From: Candidatus Scatomorpha merdipullorum
GTDB lineage: Bacteria > Bacillota > Clostridia > Oscillospirales > Oscillospiraceae
DNA: 11,338 nucleotides
Reading direction: 5' to 3'
Assembly (NCBI GenBank): GCA_018716795.1
Contig: DVJK01000195.1
Coordinates: forward strand, 1 to 11,338
A program made the translations under genes and the position numbers. Positions 1-6,186 of the stretch are shown piece after piece. The notes under the pieces are model-generated. The model had not been told where the DNA came from. It searched no databases and was given only the letters and a program-made list of their open reading frames with translations. The first letter of the stretch is position 1; each line of letters begins with the position of its first letter.

Positions 1-168
1 TGGCCCGCCATAAACGCCTACGGCGCGATGGACGCCTCCGGCCGCTGGCACTACCTCAGTGACGAGGCCGTGAAGGACGACGAGCTGCTTCGGGCATACC
101 GCATCCTTCAATATAACCGCCTCTTCGACCCCGCCGGCTGCCGGAACGAGCTCTATTACCTCAGTTAG
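1..168 (+). CDS. C-terminal fragment of an unrecognised protein
   Basis: Frame 1 is open from the left edge to a TAG at 166-168, giving the last 55 residues of a protein that starts outside the window. The fragment is rich in aromatic and charged residues (it begins WPAINAYGAMDASG and ends CRNELYYLS), with no obvious membrane segment. Codon use matches the neighbouring real genes, with mostly G/C third positions, and a terminator hairpin follows about 50 bases after the stop; both support a real gene end. I do not recognise the family and assign no function. Confidence 0.6.
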   Translation, partial: WPAINAYGAMDASGRWHYLSDEAVKDDELLRAYRILQYNRLFDPAGCRNELYYLS

Positions 169-188
169 CCTCCGCGCGGCCGCATGGC

Positions 189-211
189 AAAAAGGCGCCC
201 GAACGGACGCC
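189..211 (-). terminator. Possible second (backup) terminator, minus strand
   Basis: Read on the minus strand, a 7-bp stem (GGCGTCC / GGGCGCC, one G-T wobble) with a 4-base loop spans 194-211 and is followed by five T (189-193). It lies just beyond the stronger hairpin at 218-246 and would catch read-through from the minus-strand operon ending at 285. It overlaps no gene. Confidence 0.4.
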
Positions 212-217
212 GCACGC

Positions 218-246
218 AAAAAAGCCCGGTGAAAACCGGGCTTTTT
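218..246. terminator. Bidirectional rho-independent terminator
   Basis: The arms AGCCCGGT (223-230) and ACCGGGCT (235-242) flank a GAAA loop, and the A/T runs extend the stem to 219-246. The right side gives a T-tract for plus-strand transcripts and the A-run at 218-222 gives one for minus-strand transcripts. It sits between two convergent genes (partial CDS ending at 168, minus-strand CDS ending at 285), as expected for a shared terminator. Confidence 0.9.
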
Positions 247-284
247 GAGCTTAAAACGCTATGATAGATTCCGTCCGCCGCTTC

Positions 285-797
285 TCAATTTGCGACAACC
301 GTGTACTCGTCCGTTATATCTCCGCTGTACGGTTCCATAAGATAGAAGAACGAAAAGCCGTACTGCGTCGGGCTCAGCTTCGCCTCCCGCCCGTTTACGG
401 TCACCTCGCTCGCGTCACTGTGGTTCAGCACGCCCCATGTGAGCTGCTGCTTTTCCCCGTCTGCGTCATACACGCTTATCATAAGCGTGTAGGGCTTTTC
501 GGACGCCAGCGGAAGCTGCCCGCTTATCTCCGATATGTCATAGGAAAACAGGCGCTCTTCTATCACGGCGCAGTAGGCGGTCCCTCCGCCCCTCGTGAAA
601 AACAGGACGTAGGTATCCTCGCCCGCCTCGTCCAGCGACAGCGTCTCGTTTACGTCCAGGCTGCCGCTGCTCATTATGAAGCGCGTGATATCCCTGCTCC
701 CCGCCCTGAAGAGGCAGAAAAGCAAAGCTCCCGCGAGGATAAGCAGTATGCCTATAACAATTGCCCTGCGCTTAAAACCATGCCGCGCGTCGTTCAT
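285..797 (-). CDS. Small membrane-anchored protein of unknown function, downstream of the sensor kinase
   Basis: This 170-residue protein has a basic N-terminus (MNDARHGFKRR), one hydrophobic segment at about residues 12-30, and a polar domain of about 135 residues predicted to lie outside the membrane. That domain looks strand-rich and includes GEDTYVLFFTRGGGTAYC and GFSFFYLMEPYSGD. No lipobox is evident. I chose the ATG at 795-797 because GAGGAGGT lies 9 bases upstream; the longer open frame would start at a TTG at 821 overlapping this ribosome site. It follows the sensor kinase gene by 54 bases on the same strand, with the operon terminators after it, so it is probably co-transcribed and might be an accessory protein of the kinase. 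I do not recognise the family; the link to the kinase rests on position only. Confidence 0.8.
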   Translation of the reverse strand: MNDARHGFKRRAIVIGILLILAGALLFCLFRAGSRDITRFIMSSGSLDVNETLSLDEAGEDTYVLFFTRGGGTAYCAVIEERLFSYDISEISGQLPLASEKPYTLMISVYDADGEKQQLTWGVLNHSDASEVTVNGREAKLSPTQYGFSFFYLMEPYSGDITDEYTVVAN

Positions 798-851
798 CTT
801 GGCAATACCTCCTCGAAACAAATTTGGAAGCCCGCCGCATCGCCGCGGGTT

Positions 852-1832
852 TTACTCATAGAGGCTGTTCGTGTCCGCGAAGAGTATCTTCGCGCGGGTG
901 CCGCGGCCGGGTTCGGACTCAAGCTCAAGCCGGTGCCCGAGCTTTTCGCAGACGCGGCGGGAGAGGTAGAGGCCGAGGCCGGTGGACTTCTTGTCCTCGC
1001 GGCCGTTGCAGCCGGTGAAGCCGCGCTCGCCCAGGCGGGGCAGGTCCTCGGGCGCGATGCCGATGCCCGTGTCCTCGACGACGAGCGCGCGGCCCTCGGC
1101 GTATATCCGGATGCCGCCGGACGAGGTGTACTTGAGCGCGTTGGAGAGCAGCTGCTCTATGACGAAGGCGAGCCACTTCTCGTCCGTCAGCACCTCGAGG
1201 CCGGTTTCCTCGAAGTCGAGCGGCAGCTTTTTGAGGATGAACATCTGCGCGTACTTCCTCACGCAGCCGCGCACGACCTCGTCAAGCCTCCGGCGGCGCA
1301 GCAGGAAGTCGGAGCCCTCGCCCTCCAGGCGCTGATAGCTCAGCACCATGCCCACGTACTGCTCTATCCGGAAGAGCTCGGCGGAGAGCGCGCCCTTCTC
1401 CCGGGCGGAGGTCTGCTGTAATATGAGGTGCATCGCGGCGATGGGCGTCTTTATCTGGTGCGCCCACATGGCGTAGTAGTCGGCGGCGTCGCGCCGCTCC
1501 CTGTCCGAGGCGGCGTCGAGCCTCGCGCGCTCGTCGGAGAGGAGGCGTATCAGCTCCTGATAGAGCTCCTCGGCCCTCTCGCGCGGCTCGGGCAGGCCCT
1601 CCGCGCTGACCGTGATGCTCCGGCGCAGCAGCTCGAGCGTCCGGCAGCGCCGCCGCCAGCGCGCGAAGCCGAAGGCGAAGACGCCCGCGCCCAGCGCCGC
1701 GCAGAGCAGCGAGGCGTACAGCACCGCCTCCGTGGGCAGCTCGTAGAGCGAGAAGATGAGCGCAAATATCGCCGCAAAGGCGGCAAGCGCGACTATAACC
1801 GCAAGACGGGATTTGAGGTAGGACAGGAACAT
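852..1832 (-). CDS. Intramembrane-sensing histidine kinase, BceS/GraS-like
   Basis: This 326-residue sensor kinase has two membrane segments near the N-terminus (about 10-30 and 36-58) joined by only about five residues. That leaves no real extracellular sensor domain, the hallmark of BceS/GraS-type kinases that detect cell-envelope stress or antimicrobial peptides, usually through a partner ABC transporter. The H-box MWAHQIKTPIAA carries the phospho-accepting His125. The N-box (QLLSNALKY, Asn231), G1 (DTGIG, 254-258) and G2 (TGLGL, 284-288) complete an intact HATPase domain. The ATG at 1830-1832 has TAGGAG six bases upstream, overlapping the stop codon of the toxin gene ahead of it. Unusually, no response regulator or BceAB transporter adjoins it; a BceR-like regulator lies at 6183-6863 on the other strand. 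The kinase assignment is firm; the inducing signal is unknown. Confidence 0.92.
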   Translation of the reverse strand: MFLSYLKSRLAVIVALAAFAAIFALIFSLYELPTEAVLYASLLCAALGAGVFAFGFARWRRRCRTLELLRRSITVSAEGLPEPRERAEELYQELIRLLSDERARLDAASDRERRDAADYYAMWAHQIKTPIAAMHLILQQTSAREKGALSAELFRIEQYVGMVLSYQRLEGEGSDFLLRRRRLDEVVRGCVRKYAQMFILKKLPLDFEETGLEVLTDEKWLAFVIEQLLSNALKYTSSGGIRIYAEGRALVVEDTGIGIAPEDLPRLGERGFTGCNGREDKKSTGLGLYLSRRVCEKLGHRLELESEPGRGTRAKILFADTNSLYE

Positions 1833-1841
1833 GGCATACTC

Positions 1842-2165
1842 CTAATTCAGGGAACGAAGGCGCCGCTCGGCTTCTCTATAAACCTCTCCGTCAGCCCGGA
1901 TGGATATGATTATCACACGCATGAGCTCCTGCTCGCGCACAAGGGTATAGACTACGCGATAGCCCAAGTCGCGGAGCTTTATCTTATAGCAGCCGCTCAG
2001 ATTCGCCGTGACGCGGTGGCCGAGCGGCTTGCCCACGCCGTCCGGCGGAGGCAGCGGGCGCTCCGCGGCCTTGCTTACGGCCTTGAGCACCAGCTTGCGG
2101 TTGTACGCGTCCAGCTTTCGCAGATCCCGCAGGGCATCGTCTATAAACTCCACTTCCCAGGGCAT
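1842..2165 (-). CDS. RelE/ParE-family toxin of a type II toxin-antitoxin pair
   Basis: A 107-residue basic protein. The block GKPLGHRVTANLSGCYKIKL followed by RDLGYRVVYTL (about 45-75) is the characteristic core of RelE/ParE toxins, and a late strand IIISIRADGEVYREAERR carries the basic and tyrosine residues typical of the C-terminus. RelE members cut mRNA at the ribosome and ParE members poison gyrase; the sequence does not decide between them, though Arg65, Arg70, Tyr73, Arg90 and Tyr96 are candidate active residues. The ATG at 2163-2165 comes three bases after the antitoxin stop, with GGAG inside the antitoxin's last codons, so the two are translationally coupled. It ends in TAG at 1842-1844, and the same bases form part of the kinase ribosome site. 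It appears intact. Confidence 0.85.
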   Translation of the reverse strand: MPWEVEFIDDALRDLRKLDAYNRKLVLKAVSKAAERPLPPPDGVGKPLGHRVTANLSGCYKIKLRDLGYRVVYTLVREQELMRVIIISIRADGEVYREAERRLRSLN

Positions 2166-2168
2166 GGC

Positions 2169-2498
2169 TCACTCCAGTTCCACGTCGACACCGTCCAGGT
2201 CGGCCTGCGTGAGACCGAATTCGCGCATGACCTCCGCCTGCGAGACGGTTTTGCCCGCGTCAAAGCCCGCCATACGCCGCTCCGCCTCGTCAAGAAGGAT
2301 ATAGTCGCTCAGCAGCTCCATGAGCTCGGTATACTGTTCCGGGCTCATCAGGACGCAGGCGGGCCTGTTGTTCTTGACGACTATCTTTGTGCCGGAGGAG
2401 GCCACCTCGTCGAATATTCGGCTGGCCTCGCCGCGGTTGAAGCGGGTTATGGGTATCATCGACTTCATGATTTCTGCTGCCGGTATCTGTCCAAGCAT
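2169..2498 (-). CDS. Phd/YefM-family antitoxin
   Basis: This 109-residue protein has an N-terminal Phd/YefM-like fold: MIPITRFNRGEASRIFDEV (about 14-32) followed by TKIVVKNNRPACVLMSPEQY (37-56), the region that binds DNA and dimerises in this family. The acidic C-terminus (ending QADLDGVDVELE) would wrap and neutralise the toxin encoded three bases downstream. The ATG at 2496-2498 has AAAGGAG nine bases upstream; in-frame ATGs at residues 11 and 14 have no ribosome site. Such antitoxins normally repress their own promoter, and repeated ATATGTC boxes over the promoter at 2523-2568 fit that. It is the first gene of a four-gene minus-strand operon that also carries the sensor kinase. The family call is good; autoregulation is inferred. 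Confidence 0.85.
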   Translation of the reverse strand: MLGQIPAAEIMKSMIPITRFNRGEASRIFDEVASSGTKIVVKNNRPACVLMSPEQYTELMELLSDYILLDEAERRMAGFDAGKTVSQAEVMREFGLTQADLDGVDVELE

Positions 2499-2522
2499 GG
2501 CCGCACGCTCCTTTCATGATAC

Positions 2523-2551
2523 AGTATATGTCATATCTACTAATATGTCAA
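2523..2551 (-). promoter_or_regulatory. Near-consensus sigma-A promoter of the toxin-antitoxin/kinase operon
   Basis: On the minus strand the -35 is TTGACA (2546-2551), a perfect match, and the -10 is TATACT (2523-2528), with a 17-base spacer. Transcription should start near 2516, leaving a leader of only about 18 bases with AAAGGAG almost at the 5' end. The region is strikingly AT-rich compared with its surroundings. Confidence 0.85.
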
Positions 2552-2568
2552 TAAATATCTCGACATAT
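2526..2568. promoter_or_regulatory. Putative operator: three ATATGTC boxes
   Basis: ATATGTCA occurs at 2526-2533 and again at 2543-2550, exactly 17 bases apart and overlapping the -10 and the -35 respectively. A third, inverted copy (GACATAT, 2562-2568) lies just upstream of the -35. There is also a dyad CATAT-6-ATATG (2532-2547). Binding here would block RNA polymerase. The likely binder is the Phd/YefM antitoxin alone or with its toxin; this is inferred from family behaviour. Confidence 0.55.
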
Positions 2569-2578
2569 CAAGGCAAAC

Positions 2579-2605
2579 AATTGCCGGGGCTGAACCCCGG
2601 CAATT
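2579..2605 (-). terminator. Terminator hairpin after the transporter gene
   Basis: A perfect 11-bp stem (arms 2579-2589 and 2595-2605, core TTGCCGGGG / CCCCGGCAA) with a 5-base loop lies 13 bases beyond the stop of the minus-strand transporter. On the minus strand it is followed by the interrupted T-run TTGTTTG. It insulates the next operon's promoter (2523-2551) from read-through. Confidence 0.75.
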
Positions 2606-2618
2606 TAATCAGAAATTT

Positions 2619-3881
2619 TCACCCCTGCCGCCCCGGCTGACGGTCGGCGACCTTGAGGAGGAGCCAGCCGGCAGCGAAGAAGAAGGCCATGAGGCCGACG
2701 GCTATGTTTATCGTGCCGCCCGCGAATTTGACGGCGGCTATGACGCCGGAGCCGAGGAAGCTCGCGCCCTTGGAGAAAATGTCGTAGATGCCGAAATACT
2801 CGCCGGAGTTCTCGGGCGGGATTATCTTGGTGAAGTAGCTGCGGGAGAGCGACTGTATCGAGCCCTGGAACATGCCCACGCCGAAGGCCATGATGCCGAA
2901 CTGGAGCATGCTTTTGAGCGTGAAGGCGTAGAGGCAGATGAGGAAGTAGCCTATTATGCAGACGCCGAGCAGCCTAACCGTGGAGTATTTGCGCGAGAGC
3001 CGCGCGAAGACGAGGGAGAATATCCAGGCCACCACCTGCGTCGCGAGCAGCACGACCACCTGGCCCACGGTGTCGAGGCCGAGGTCGGTGCCGATGTTGA
3101 TGCAGTTGTCGATTATCGTGCCGACGCCGTCTATGTAGAGGAAGAAGGCGAGCAGGAACCAGAGCACCTTCTTGTCCTCGGTGGCGATGCGCTTTACCGT
3201 GACGCCGAGCTTTTTGAAGGCCGAGCGCACGGCGTGCGGCTGACGCTCGGTGCAGTTGCGCTGCTTATAGCGGCGGAGGAGCGGCACGGTGACGGCGAGC
3301 CACCAGGCGGCGGTGACCGCGAAGCCGACGAGCTTGCTTATGAAGCCGGAGATGACGCCCAGCATGTCGGGCCCCAGCACGTAGAAGACGAGCACGACGG
3401 CGAAGGGGATGCAGGAGCCGATGTAGCCCCAGGCGTAGCCGTAGCTCGAGACCTCGTCCATGCGCGCCTCCTCCGTGACGTCGCCGAGCATGGAGTCGTA
3501 GAAGGTGAGCGAGCAGGAATAGGCTATCTTGGCGACGATGAAGACCACGAGGAAGAGCAGCCAGCTCGAGGCGAAGCCGTTTATGACGCAGCACGCCGCG
3601 CCGATGAAGACGCTGGTGCGGAAGAAAATGAGCTTCATCTCCCTCCGGTCGCTCAGCGCGCCGCAGACTGGGCCCATGAGCGCGACGATAACCGTCACGA
3701 GCGAGACGCCCAGTGCCCAGGCGCCCGTGGCGTCGTCGGAGCTCAGATGCCCCGCGGCGAGCTCCTTGAACCATATCGGTATAAGCGAACAGGCCAGCAT
3801 GGTGAAGGCCGAGTTGCCCACGTCGTAGAGCACCCACGCGAGCTCGACCGGCGTGAGCTTTTCCCTTAGCTTTTTCATCAT
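2619..3881 (-). CDS. UMF1/Atg22-like MFS transporter
   Basis: This is an integral membrane protein of 420 residues with about 12 hydrophobic segments. Near the N-terminus the sequence LAWVLYDVGNSAF closely follows the YDxxNSAF signature of the UMF1 family, which includes yeast vacuolar Atg22. A conserved loop between helices 2 and 3 contains GALSDRREMK, the usual MFS loop motif. Substrates of bacterial UMF1 proteins are poorly known; efflux of amino acids or other small metabolites is only a guess. The start is ambiguous between ATGs at 3879-3881 and 3876-3878; GGGAG lies 8 bases before the first, GAGAGG 6 before the second. A longer reading from a TTG at 3917 lacks a ribosome site and would overlap the upstream gene. 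It follows the phospholipase-like gene by 16 bases, so the two form an operon. Confidence 0.85.
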   Translation of the reverse strand: MMKKLREKLTPVELAWVLYDVGNSAFTMLACSLIPIWFKELAAGHLSSDDATGAWALGVSLVTVIVALMGPVCGALSDRREMKLIFFRTSVFIGAACCVINGFASSWLLFLVVFIVAKIAYSCSLTFYDSMLGDVTEEARMDEVSSYGYAWGYIGSCIPFAVVLVFYVLGPDMLGVISGFISKLVGFAVTAAWWLAVTVPLLRRYKQRNCTERQPHAVRSAFKKLGVTVKRIATEDKKVLWFLLAFFLYIDGVGTIIDNCINIGTDLGLDTVGQVVVLLATQVVAWIFSLVFARLSRKYSTVRLLGVCIIGYFLICLYAFTLKSMLQFGIMAFGVGMFQGSIQSLSRSYFTKIIPPENSGEYFGIYDIFSKGASFLGSGVIAAVKFAGGTINIAVGLMAFFFAAGWLLLKVADRQPGRQG

Positions 3882-3897
3882 TTTCCTCTCTCCCAAC

Positions 3898-4686
3898 TCA
3901 TCCGAAATCGCGGTCAAACCTCGCGGGCAGCTCCGCCTTCCCCTCCAGCCGCGCCCTCAGCGCCGAGGCCATGCCGGGGAACTCCGCCAGGGCCGCGGCA
4001 TAGCGCGCGTCGAGCTCGTCGAGCGCGGCGGAGAGCTCCGGCGGGATTTCGTCGTCTATAAACAGGTCGTCGAAGCCGCCGGGCAGGCGCGAAAGCCGTA
4101 TCGCGGCGCGCAGGGCGCGGCGCTTTCTCTCGTCCGGGGCGTACAGCAGCCGCATGACGCGCTCCTGCCCGCGCAGGGCCGCGAGCGTCCGCTTCGCCGT
4201 CAGGCCGAAGAAGGGCGCGATAAGCGCCGCGTTTTCCGCCGTCGGCTCCAGCTCCGCGCCGCGGAAGACGCCGGAGGGGCGGAGCCCGTCGCGCAGCATG
4301 AGCCGCGCGTCCCAGACCGCCTCGAGCCGGTTGTGCGAGACGCCGAGGGCGGCGTGCTCCCCGTTCACGAAGCCGTGGACGGACGAGTCGAGCGCGAAGT
4401 GCGTGAGGAAGCCCAGCAGGTAGGCGAGCATGCCCTCCACGTCCGCGTGCGCGTTCCAGACGAGCCGCGCGTTTTCAAAGAAGCCGCGGGCGCTCTCCCG
4501 GTGGAGGCGCGAGCCGAGGGCCGAGACGCGGCCCGGCAGGGGCGCATGATAATAAAAGAGTATGTCCGGCCCGTGCGCGCCCGTGATATAGAGGCCGCGG
4601 CGATTTTCGACGGCGCGCAGCGCGTCCCCCGAGAGGGCCTTCGCGCATTCGTCCGCGAAGCGCTGATGAGTGTATGTAGTGGCCAA
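3898..4686 (-). CDS. Zinc-dependent phospholipase C family protein
   Basis: This 262-residue protein matches the Zn-dependent phospholipase C/S1-P1 nuclease-like fold by its metal-ligand pattern: His7 (YTHQRF), His38 and Asp41 (GAHGPDILFYY), His62, the helix HFALDSSVH (His96, Asp100, His104) and SHNRLE (His118, Glu122). The spacing resembles the three-zinc site of Bacillus cereus PlcB. Unlike secreted phospholipases it has no signal peptide, so it probably acts in the cytoplasm on an unknown phosphoester; homologues of this sort are common in clostridia and uncharacterised. Translation starts at a TTG (4684-4686) with GGGGAGG seven bases upstream. It is the first gene of an operon with the UMF1-type transporter 16 bases downstream. 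The fold assignment is good; the actual substrate is not known. Confidence 0.82.
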   Translation of the reverse strand: MATTYTHQRFADECAKALSGDALRAVENRRGLYITGAHGPDILFYYHAPLPGRVSALGSRLHRESARGFFENARLVWNAHADVEGMLAYLLGFLTHFALDSSVHGFVNGEHAALGVSHNRLEAVWDARLMLRDGLRPSGVFRGAELEPTAENAALIAPFFGLTAKRTLAALRGQERVMRLLYAPDERKRRALRAAIRLSRLPGGFDDLFIDDEIPPELSAALDELDARYAAALAEFPGMASALRARLEGKAELPARFDRDFG

Positions 4687-4725
4687 GCTGCCGCCTCCCC
4701 GATGAAGCTTAAAGAATTTGAAATG

Positions 4726-4754
4726 ATTATATCATGCGATTGTTAAAAGTGCCA
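4726..4754 (-). promoter_or_regulatory. Promoter of the phospholipase/transporter operon
   Basis: On the minus strand a perfect -10 TATAAT (4726-4731) is preceded by TGA, an extended -10 (TGn). A weak -35 (TGGCAC, 4749-4754) lies 17 bases upstream. The extended -10 may compensate for the poor -35. The leader to the TTG start is about 30 bases and contains GGGGAGG. Confidence 0.7.
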
Positions 4755-4824
4755 GCCCGGCTTTGTAAAACCGTGTATTTTCGCCGGAGGGCGTCCGCCG
4801 CTGACGCGCATTTGTACACATCAC

Positions 4825-4863
4825 ACAAACACGACGGCTTTTGGGAGCGTTTATTGTGTTTGT
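4825..4863. repeat. Inverted repeat next to the glyA promoter
   Basis: The 8-base arms ACAAACAC (4825-4832) and GTGTTTGT (4856-4863) are exact inverted copies with a 23-base gap, so the half-sites are 31 bases apart, about three helical turns. The right arm runs into the -35 of the glyA promoter. It could be an operator, but it may be chance in an AT-richer spacer. Confidence 0.3.
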
Positions 4864-4888
4864 AAAAAGCGCGCCAAGCTGGTATAAT
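4860..4888 (+). promoter_or_regulatory. Promoter of glyA and the response regulator
   Basis: TTGTAA (4860-4865) and a perfect TATAAT (4883-4888) are separated by 17 bases, with TGG directly before the -10 (extended -10). Transcription would begin near 4895, leaving a leader of about 47 bases before the glyA start. That is too short for a glycine riboswitch or other large aptamer. Confidence 0.8.
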
Positions 4889-4919
4889 GCCATTACCCGG
4901 CGTTTTGCGGGGAGAGAAA

Positions 4920-4967
4920 ATGACCTTGGGGGTTTTTACAAATGGACTTTGCGCACCTTCGATATGA
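4920..4967 (+). CDS. Possible 15-residue leader ORF overlapping the glyA start
   Basis: The ORF reads MTLGVFTNGLCAPSI and ends in TGA at 4965-4967, out of frame with glyA, overlapping its start by 26 bases. Its ATG has GGGGAG (4909-4914) five bases upstream, a better ribosome site than glyA's own run of five G (4928-4932). A small hairpin (CCCG at 4896-4899 with CGGG at 4908-4911) would mask part of the leader's ribosome site. Its translation could tune glyA initiation. No peptide function is implied, and the ORF is short enough to be coincidental. Confidence 0.35.
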   Translation: MTLGVFTNGLCAPSI

Positions 4968-6186
4968 GGACGAGGAGATATTTGCCGTCATGGAGCAGGA
5001 GCTTCAGAGACAGCGCGACCACATCGAGCTCATCGCCAGCGAGAACTTCACCTCTCCGGCGGTCATGGAGGCCGTGGGCAGCCACCTCACCAACAAGTAC
5101 GCCGAGGGCTACCCCGGCAAACGCTTCTACGGCGGCTGCGAGCACGTCGACGTGGTGGAGGAGATTGCCCGGCAGAGGGCCTGCGCCCTCTTCGGCGCGG
5201 AGCACGCGAACGTGCAGCCGCACGCCGGCAGCCAGGCTAACGTCGCGGTCTACCTCGCGCTGTGCAAGCCCGGCGACGTTATCATGGGCATGGACCTCAG
5301 CTGCGGCGGCCACCTCACCCACGGCGCGAAGGCCAGCATCACGGGCAAATATTTCGACGTCCGCGGCTACGGCGTGCGCAAGGACACCGAGCTCATCGAC
5401 TACGACGAGATGGAGCGCATGGCCAAGGAGCTCAAGCCTAAGATGATAATTTCCGGCGCGAGCGCGTACTCCCGCATCATAGACTGGAAGCGCATCCGCG
5501 AGATATGCGACGAGGTCGGGGCCTATATGTTCGTCGACATGGCGCACATCGGCGGCCTGGTCGCCGCGGGCGTCCACCCCTCGCCCGTGCCCTACGCCGA
5601 CGTGGTCACCACCACGACGCACAAGACCCTTCGCGGCCCGCGCGGCGCGCTCATCCTCTGCAGGGAGGAGCTTGCGAAGAAGATTGACTCCGCCGTCTTC
5701 CCGGGCAGCCAGGGCGGCCCGCTCATGCACATAATCGCCGCCAAGGCCGTCTGCTTCAAGGAGGCCATGACCGCCGAGTTCGTCGAATACCAGAAGCAGG
5801 TCGTCAAAAACGCCGCCGCGCTGGCGGAGACGCTCTCCGCGGGCGGCATGCGCCTCGTCTCCGGCGGCACGGACAACCATCTGCTGCTCGCCGACGTCAT
5901 GAGCCTCGGCGTCACGGGCCGCGACGTGCAGGAGCGGCTTGACCGCGCGCACATCACCGCGAACAAGAACGCGATACCCTTCGACACCCAGCCGCCCCAC
6001 CTCGCTTCCGGCGTGCGCTTCGGCTCTCCCGCCGCCACGACGCGCGGCATGAGGGAGGCCGAGATGCGCGAGATAGGCGAGCTCATACTGCGCCTCATCC
6101 GCGAGGGGGAGGACGCCGTCCCCGCCGTGCGCGAGGAGGTCCTCGCGCTCTGCGAGCGCTTCCCGCTCTACCCCGACGTGATATGA
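4942..6186 (+). CDS. glyA: Serine hydroxymethyltransferase
   Basis: This 414-residue PLP enzyme interconverts serine plus tetrahydrofolate with glycine plus 5,10-methylene-tetrahydrofolate, the main source of one-carbon units, in the cytoplasm. Recognisable blocks are IELIASENFTSPAV (28-41), NKYAEGYPGKRFYGG (51-65), VDMAHIGGLVAAG (198-210, with Asp199 and His202 contacting the cofactor), and TTTTHKTLRGPRG (223-235), where Lys228 carries PLP. FPGSQGGP follows at 253-260. Length and motifs are typical of bacterial GlyA. The ATG at 4942 has only a run of G nine bases upstream; a leader ORF with a stronger site begins 22 bases earlier. The gene has its own promoter, and its TGA overlaps the ATG of a BceR-like regulator (ATGA), an unusual partner for glyA. 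Confidence 0.97.
   Translation: MDFAHLRYEDEEIFAVMEQELQRQRDHIELIASENFTSPAVMEAVGSHLTNKYAEGYPGKRFYGGCEHVDVVEEIARQRACALFGAEHANVQPHAGSQANVAVYLALCKPGDVIMGMDLSCGGHLTHGAKASITGKYFDVRGYGVRKDTELIDYDEMERMAKELKPKMIISGASAYSRIIDWKRIREICDEVGAYMFVDMAHIGGLVAAGVHPSPVPYADVVTTTTHKTLRGPRGALILCREELAKKIDSAVFPGSQGGPLMHIIAAKAVCFKEAMTAEFVEYQKQVVKNAAALAETLSAGGMRLVSGGTDNHLLLADVMSLGVTGRDVQERLDRAHITANKNAIPFDTQPPHLASGVRFGSPAATTRGMREAEMREIGELILRLIREGEDAVPAVREEVLALCERFPLYPDVI

Noticed and set aside
831..853. Hairpin CCCGC...GCGGG followed by TTTT on the plus strand, between the kinase and the membrane protein genes
   Set aside because: The stem has a mismatch and the T-run is on the wrong strand for the minus-strand operon. 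On the minus strand no T-tract follows, so I do not call it a terminator of the kinase transcript.
261..1421. Long plus-strand open frame opposite the small membrane protein and the kinase
   Set aside because: It is a shadow of the kinase and membrane-protein genes, which have ribosome sites and clear domains. The plus-strand product has none.
1842..2498. Toxin-antitoxin pair as part of a larger mobile element
   Set aside because: No transposase, integrase, terminal repeats or target-site duplications were seen around it. Only the AT-rich promoter hints at foreign origin.
4889..4941. Glycine riboswitch ahead of glyA
   Set aside because: The leader is about 47 bases. A glycine aptamer plus expression platform would not fit, and only a 4-bp hairpin is seen.
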